This document shows positions 5,701 to 8,564 of a DNA stretch of 8,564 nt, one piece after another (position 1 is the stretch's first letter; every line of letters starts with the position of its first letter). The translations under genes and the position numbers were made by a program. Below the pieces are notes generated by a model. It was given only the letters and a program-made list of their open reading frames with translations. It made no database searches and was not told the origin of the DNA. Origin of the DNA: Clostridium sp. CAG:448 (GTDB lineage Bacteria; Bacillota; Clostridia; Oscillospirales; CAG-272). The stretch is from NCBI GenBank assembly GCA_000433415.1, contig FR890460.1, positions 24,976 through 33,539 of the forward strand, in the 5' to 3' direction.

Positions 5701-7468
5701 GAAGGCTCACTACACCTGCAGCAGATGCAATGCGATCTTTGATGAACTGAAAAATGCCACCACGCTTGAGGATCTGAAAATTCCGGCTACCGGACACACC
5801 ATCGAAACCGTTATCGTTGAGGCAGACTGCGTCAATTACGGCTTTGAGTATCACTACTGCACGGTTTGCGCAGAAGTGCTCAAGTTTGCGGAAGATCCTT
5901 CCGAGATCAATATTTGGGATTTGGATTGCAATGGCAAATACGGCATCTCCATTGATCACTTTATTGCTGCACTGGGACACGATTTCACTGAGAATAAGGT
6001 GGTGGAAGAAGCTACCTGCACTAGAGATGGTGTCAGCGGCAAGGCTTGCAGCCGTTGCGGCGAGCTGAAGCGGGATGAGAACGGCGAACTTGTTGACGCG
6101 ACTGTTCTCCCGAAGATTGGTCACAAGAATGCCGACGGCATTGTGCTGGTCGACGGTTGGACCTGCAAGGATGTTGCAGCTGTCATGACTGTTGACAACA
6201 TTGACAATTTCGACAACAAGTGTGCGAACTGCGGCGAGGAGATTACCTTTACGCATGTTGACCTGACCAACGAAACTGTTTACGCCGGCAAGTGCGCTGA
6301 CGAGGCCGACCCGAACTCCGGTTATGACTATGTCATTGAGCGTTGCTCCGGTTGTAACAAGAACTCTGCAAAGGTTCTCGGCAGAAATGTTCATCACTAT
6401 GTTGAGAAAACCAATGCTCCGACCTGTAAGGAAGCAGGCAAGTCCTGGAAGGAATGCGATACCGTTATTCATATCAGCGAGACCGAAACCAAGGTTTGCG
6501 GCGATGTGATTGATGAAACAGAGCTCGCAATCGATGAGAATGCACACGCATGGAAGGAAATCGATCCGACCGCTGCTACCTGCGAAAGCGATATGATCCG
6601 TCATTTCGTTTGCGAATATGACGAAACACACACGAAGGATGAGACTGTTGCAGACACGAAGCTTGAGCATGAAGAGATCTTTGCACCTCAGTTGAGCACT
6701 CCGGCTACCTACACCAAGGATGGCGAGAATGTTTACATCTGCAAGCTCTGCGAGAAGGTTCTGAGAAAAGAAACCGTTCCGATGCTGACTGGTCTCAAGG
6801 TCTCCTACAATGTGACCAATCCCAAGGGTGGCGCATTTGTCAACAGTGGCTATGTGGATTTGGAAATCAAGTTTGATGCTTCCAATCTCCAGGTTGCTGT
6901 TCTCCAGCTTGATTTCGCTTACGATACCAATGTTCTTGAACTTGTTGATCCCGACGGCAACGACGTTGCGTTCACCGCAGGTGAAGGTGCAAATGCATTT
7001 GATCATACGAGAGTGACCAGCGTTGACGCTAAGGACGGAGTCTGCAAGATCGGTTCTTACATGAGCAAGGGTTCTGCAACCATTGACGGTGAGGGAATTG
7101 TTTACGCCGTGATTCACTTCCGCGTACTTCCCACCGCATATGTCAACGGTGACAGACTTTCCACCACCATCCGGCCCACTGACCTGATCTGTGAGACGGT
7201 TGACGGTGAGGCAGTCACCGCTGTAAACGGTGATGCACAGACATTCAATATTGTGAAATTGGGCGATATGACCGGTGACGGCAAGCTCAATATTTCCGAT
7301 ATTCGTCTGATTAATGACATCATCAACGCAAATTCCGGCGCTGAGGAACCCAAGTATGTCGCGGAAGCTGATATCAACAAAGACGGTGTTATCAACTACC
7401 TTGACCTTGAGTTGCTTGAAAGTGCAATCTTCCAGGATTCCACCTACGACGAAGTAGTATCCAAGTAA
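2747..7468 (+). CDS. Secreted giant Cys/His-repeat protein with cohesin-like and type I dockerin domains
   Basis: The protein has 1573 residues. Residues 1-27 are a signal peptide (basic MKKISRR, hydrophobic core, cleavage after AFA). Residues 33-50 are His-rich with acidic residues (H36, H38, H45, H47, H48). Residues about 58-1347 contain about 31 repeats of 24-55 residues, typically starting ATC or PTC, then C-x2-C, then ATGH or ALGH followed by an aromatic. I count roughly 97 cysteines overall. The three Cys and one His per repeat look like a C3H metal site, or could form disulfides. Residues about 1350-1502 form a cohesin-like beta-sandwich. Residues 1505-1562 are a type I dockerin with two calcium loops (D1507/T1509/D1511/D1518 and D1542/N1544/D1546/D1553). 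No LPXTG, SLH or C-terminal membrane segment is present, so surface attachment would have to go through the dockerin. A second protein of this kind follows 30 nt downstream. The function is unknown. An adhesin, scaffold or metal-binding surface polymer are all possible. Domain calls are confident and metal binding is inferred. Confidence 0.93.
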   Translation: MKKISRRILTLLMAVIMVAATFVPAFAETAEVDDGHDHEQTACAHEHHEQDGEAVESTCTAFGYTRYHCLDCGEYYLSDFKPLKEHEYEVVVVEAANCQQKQITEEQCKNCGAVKPDSRKEGENGDHVWEIITPATCTTAGERKCTVCEKVEEIPAGDGHSFVITDATCTTNGSKVCEKCGYTEVILATGHEFEADRANAVLPTNCKPGKMPYKCKNCDASYDVVIEPEAEHGEEEIVPAVAATCTSVGWTAGKKCKVCGEYTVKPEELPMLEHTPVEIPAVAPTCHSTGLTAGEKCSVCETILVEQEEVEMIPHTWDEGTVTVPATCTTSGKKVFKCTADGCDATKEEIIPEIDGHDFAETVYEPTCTQYGYTLKFCRTCGYREKSEMKKPLGHKKVFDPAVPATCQYAGTKEGSWHCERCDYVEKIVDPQLSHKWDEGVVTKEATCTEDGSVLYTCTTCSAAVGTVATRTETVKALGHDEIAVPVYATCKTEGYTYTGCSRCDYDKGDRYDITPVDPNAHVLVTEVVIREATCTTEGESLSYCKLCDKKDIRTYPPKNDNHEWNVTTEPTCITKGERECTRCHKKEEIAASGHTAGAEATCTDAQICTVCSAVIVPALGHDWKTVKEIKAPTCTEEGEAEQICTRCELEQTNAIPATGHKWDDGEVTVEPTCTTVGTKVFKCTVEGCNGTKNEEIAALGHDWAGEWLTGVKATCAAEGSEYRKCARCEAEGTASDGDQAYRVTAKDPRNHTPARDGEGKIIIKNVLREATCAEAPAYSCVCADCGELFALIGDENEKLPHTFGEWTIVKGATCTEAGLRTHECEICGYVGEEDIPATGHNLTHFDAVDATCTEEGNVEYWTCSNDCCKDKFFDADKKEIEDIKVAKKAHNLTKVDANDATCTAEGNIAYWTCADCGKFFKDEKATEEIEEADTVLAKAEHTFKPATCTEPATCEKCGYEDGEALGHDYVEHDVTDPTCVGTGLKAHYTCSRCNAIFDELKNATTLEDLKIPATGHTIETVIVEADCVNYGFEYHYCTVCAEVLKFAEDPSEINIWDLDCNGKYGISIDHFIAALGHDFTENKVVEEATCTRDGVSGKACSRCGELKRDENGELVDATVLPKIGHKNADGIVLVDGWTCKDVAAVMTVDNIDNFDNKCANCGEEITFTHVDLTNETVYAGKCADEADPNSGYDYVIERCSGCNKNSAKVLGRNVHHYVEKTNAPTCKEAGKSWKECDTVIHISETETKVCGDVIDETELAIDENAHAWKEIDPTAATCESDMIRHFVCEYDETHTKDETVADTKLEHEEIFAPQLSTPATYTKDGENVYICKLCEKVLRKETVPMLTGLKVSYNVTNPKGGAFVNSGYVDLEIKFDASNLQVAVLQLDFAYDTNVLELVDPDGNDVAFTAGEGANAFDHTRVTSVDAKDGVCKIGSYMSKGSATIDGEGIVYAVIHFRVLPTAYVNGDRLSTTIRPTDLICETVDGEAVTAVNGDAQTFNIVKLGDMTGDGKLNISDIRLINDIINANSGAEEPKYVAEADINKDGVINYLDLELLESAIFQDSTYDEVVSK
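2918..6787 (+). repeat. Array of about 31 diverged Cys/His repeats (coding)
   Basis: At protein level the unit is [AP]TC-x(4-18)-C-x2-C-x(8-35)-[GE]H-[DTE]-[WFY]. At DNA level only short cores such as ACCTGCAC recur, so the array is old and diverged and is not a fresh tandem expansion. Variants include C-x4-C in repeats at residues 328-343 and 674-689, an extra Cys at residues 773-786 and 864-869, C-x5-H at 1289-1295, and a last repeat in which the leading Cys is Tyr (1322). Unit length varies from about 24 (residues 602-622) to about 55 (residues 1027-1078). Confidence 0.88.
6794..7252 (+). other. Cohesin-like domain of the large repeat protein
   Basis: Residues about 1350-1502 show the cohesin pattern: an N-terminal strand LKVSYNV, a strand pair with DLEIKFDAS, the FAYDTNVLELVD stretch, a central region ending GEGIVYAVIHFRVL, and a closing strand before the dockerin. 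Cohesins bind dockerins in cellulosomes and related assemblies. Here it sits directly beside a dockerin in the same chain, as in adaptor scaffoldins. It is more divergent than the cohesin-like domain of the next gene. Confidence 0.68.
7259..7432 (+). other. Type I dockerin domain at the C-terminus of the large repeat protein
   Basis: There are two F-hand calcium loops. The first is GDMTGDGKLNISDIRLIND and the second is ADINKDGVINYLDLELLES, with Asp/Asn at loop positions 1, 3, 5 and 12 and Gly at position 6, apart from Thr at position 3 of the first loop. The 58-residue length is typical. Such a module normally binds a cohesin on another protein in a calcium-dependent way. Confidence 0.9.
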
Positions 7469-7487
7469 AACTCAATAGAAGCGTAAT

Positions 7488-7491
7488 GAGG
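7488..7491 (+). promoter_or_regulatory. Ribosome binding site of the second secreted repeat protein
   Basis: GAGG lies 7 nt before the ATG at 7499, inside the 30-nt gap after the upstream stop. With no promoter or terminator in that gap, the two genes are almost certainly one transcript. Confidence 0.7.
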
Positions 7492-7498
7492 TAAGAAG

Positions 7499-8564
7499 AT
7501 GCGGATTAAACGTTCATTGATTTGGATGATCCTTTTATCTGCGATTCTGACCGTATTCACGGTAAACTTTGTTGTTGCCGCGGAAGACGCTCCCTTTAGC
7601 TTGGCAGTGGAGGTCTCGGCCTCCACTGCTCTTGCAAAGGAGCCTCTTGCCGTTCGCCCCGGAGATGTCGTGACGGTCAGTGTCAAAGTTGAGGAAACGC
7701 CTGGAGTAGCAGCTACAAGAGTTGCACTGAAGTATGATACACAACTGTTTGAGCCTGTCTTGAACAAAGACGGCGAACTTGATTACACGGTTGGCGAAAT
7801 CTTTGATGAGAAGCAGACCGTAAAGGCTTTGGACGGCAAGATTGTGTACGCGAGTAACTTTGTTTACGGGACAACCAAGAATTCCGGCAAGACCGGAGTT
7901 CTGATGACGGTTTCTTTCCGTGCCAAGAACACTGCCGATGCGGATGGCGCATTTACGCTGGTGCATGAGAATGTCGGTGATTCTGTCAGATTGACGGATG
8001 CCGGCAGACTGAATACCAGTTTCACCATTGTAACAGGCAGCCACGCGGTTTCCGTCCACAATTTCGGTGAGGGTGTCAGGAAGGATGCGACCTGTCTTGC
8101 AGACGGTGGCACTTCGTATACCTGCACCACTTGCGGATATGAGCTGGTAACTGATACAGTCTCCGCGACCGGTCATGATTGGGACGCTCCGTCCTATGTG
8201 TGGGCAGATGATCACACTGCATGCACGGCTACGCGCGTCTGCAAGAATGATGCTTCTCATGTCGAAACAGAAGCGGCAACCGTTGTCAGCGAGATTACGG
8301 CAGCTCCTACCTGCGAAAGCGACGGGGTAAAGACTTTCACCGCCACTTTTGAAAATGAAATTTTTGAAACGCAGACTGCCACGGAAGCAATTTCCGGTGG
8401 ACACAACTACGGTGAGCTGATCGCTAAGGTTGAACCTACCTGTGAGAAACCCGGTAAGAATGCTTATTATAAGTGTGCAGATTGCGGCAAACTGTTCAAT
8501 GAGAGCAAGGAAGAAACCACCGAAGAAGCACTTGCCATTGCCGCAAAGGGACACAACTACGGCG
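7499..8564 (+). CDS. Secreted protein with N-terminal cohesin-like domain and Cys/His repeats (3' end beyond the window)
   Basis: The frame opens with ATG at 7499 (GAGG 7 nt upstream) and stays open for 355 codons to the window edge. Residues 1-28 form a signal peptide with cleavage after VAA. Residues about 32-180 are a more typical cohesin fold than that of the upstream protein (around VRPGDVVTVSVKVEE and ALKYDTQLFEPV). From residue 196 on come Cys/His repeats: C199/C209/C212/H226; a WADDHTACTATRVCKNDASH unit (C242, C248, H254); a degenerate unit with only C272 and H302 where the Cys pair is replaced by a TFTATFEN stretch; and C315/C326/C329/H352. The last unit starts and ends with GHNYG, so a roughly 50-residue repeat likely continues past the edge. 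The same module types occur in the upstream gene, in reverse order. The missing C-terminus may hold a dockerin or a cell-surface anchor. The function is unknown. A cohesin-bearing partner for the upstream dockerin is plausible but unproven. Confidence 0.88.
   Translation, partial: MRIKRSLIWMILLSAILTVFTVNFVVAAEDAPFSLAVEVSASTALAKEPLAVRPGDVVTVSVKVEETPGVAATRVALKYDTQLFEPVLNKDGELDYTVGEIFDEKQTVKALDGKIVYASNFVYGTTKNSGKTGVLMTVSFRAKNTADADGAFTLVHENVGDSVRLTDAGRLNTSFTIVTGSHAVSVHNFGEGVRKDATCLADGGTSYTCTTCGYELVTDTVSATGHDWDAPSYVWADDHTACTATRVCKNDASHVETEAATVVSEITAAPTCESDGVKTFTATFENEIFETQTATEAISGGHNYGELIAKVEPTCEKPGKNAYYKCADCGKLFNESKEETTEEALAIAAKGHNYG
7604..7629 (+). other. Strong intragenic hairpin just after the signal-peptide coding region
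   Basis: GCAGTGGAGG (7604-7613) is followed by a 6-nt loop (TCTCGG) and its exact complement CCTCCACTGC (7620-7629), making a GC-rich 10-bp stem. It lies about 105 nt into the coding sequence, over residues 36-44. No T-tract follows, so it is not a simple terminator. A pausing or RNA-processing role is possible, and chance is not excluded. Confidence 0.5.
8399..8562 (+). repeat. Direct repeat marking a 50-codon unit in the second repeat protein
   Basis: The 14-mer GGACACAACTACGG occurs at 8399-8412 and again at 8549-8562, exactly 150 bp apart. Each copy encodes the end of one Cys/His repeat and the start of the next (GHNYG). This suggests that a more regular array begins here and continues past the window edge. 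Confidence 0.65.

Noticed and set aside
2918..6787. A CRISPR array or recent tandem DNA repeat
   Set aside because: Units vary in length and share only short DNA cores. The periodicity is in the protein, so this is an old coding array.
2597..7117. A 1506-codon open frame on the minus strand
   Set aside because: It is exactly in codon register with the large secreted protein and is open only because the sense gene avoids TTA, CTA and TCA. Its translation is a low-complexity mirror of the repeats with no domain, and I see no promoter or Shine-Dalgarno sequence for it.
7535..8554. A 339-codon open frame on the minus strand
   Set aside because: It is the in-register shadow of the second secreted protein, with the same codon-bias explanation.

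Overview
The window looks like Clostridia (Bacillota) DNA, probably from a gut- or rumen-type anaerobe of the Oscillospiraceae/Lachnospiraceae kind. The grounds are AGGAGG-type ribosome binding sites, TTGACA/TATAAT promoters, a DUF4838 protein, cohesin and type I dockerin domains, and long arrays of Cys/His repeats that are typical of secreted Clostridia proteins. The genus cannot be named from the sequence alone.

Left part (1-2107, minus strand). Two genes are transcribed leftwards from one excellent promoter (TTGACA, 17-nt spacer, TATAAT). The first encodes a 171-residue membrane protein with two transmembrane helices, a winged-helix-like middle and a C-terminal four-cysteine zinc ribbon. 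The second, 78 nt downstream, is a cytosolic DUF4838 protein related to glycoside hydrolases. It runs off the left edge of the window.

Middle (2108-2643). This is a non-coding divergent intergenic region of about 540 bp, AT-richer than the genes. It holds nested inverted repeats at 2258-2398 that could be a structured RNA or a small non-autonomous element.

Right part (2644-8564, plus strand). A second strong promoter drives a leader with two overlapping, mutually exclusive hairpins, then a 1573-residue secreted protein. This protein has a signal peptide, a His-rich linker, about 31 repeats built on C-x(n)-C-x2-C-x(n)-H, a cohesin-like domain and a C-terminal type I dockerin. Thirty nucleotides later a second secreted protein begins. 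It carries the same modules in the opposite order (signal peptide, cohesin-like domain, then Cys/His repeats) and is cut by the right edge. The two proteins look co-expressed and may form an extracellular assembly in which one protein's dockerin docks on a cohesin, with long, possibly metal-loaded, repeat arms. That assembly and its metal content are inferences.

The most interesting part of the window is this pair of mirror-ordered cohesin/Cys-His-repeat proteins. The individual domains are known, but I do not recognise the combination, with an array this long plus a His-rich head, as a described system.
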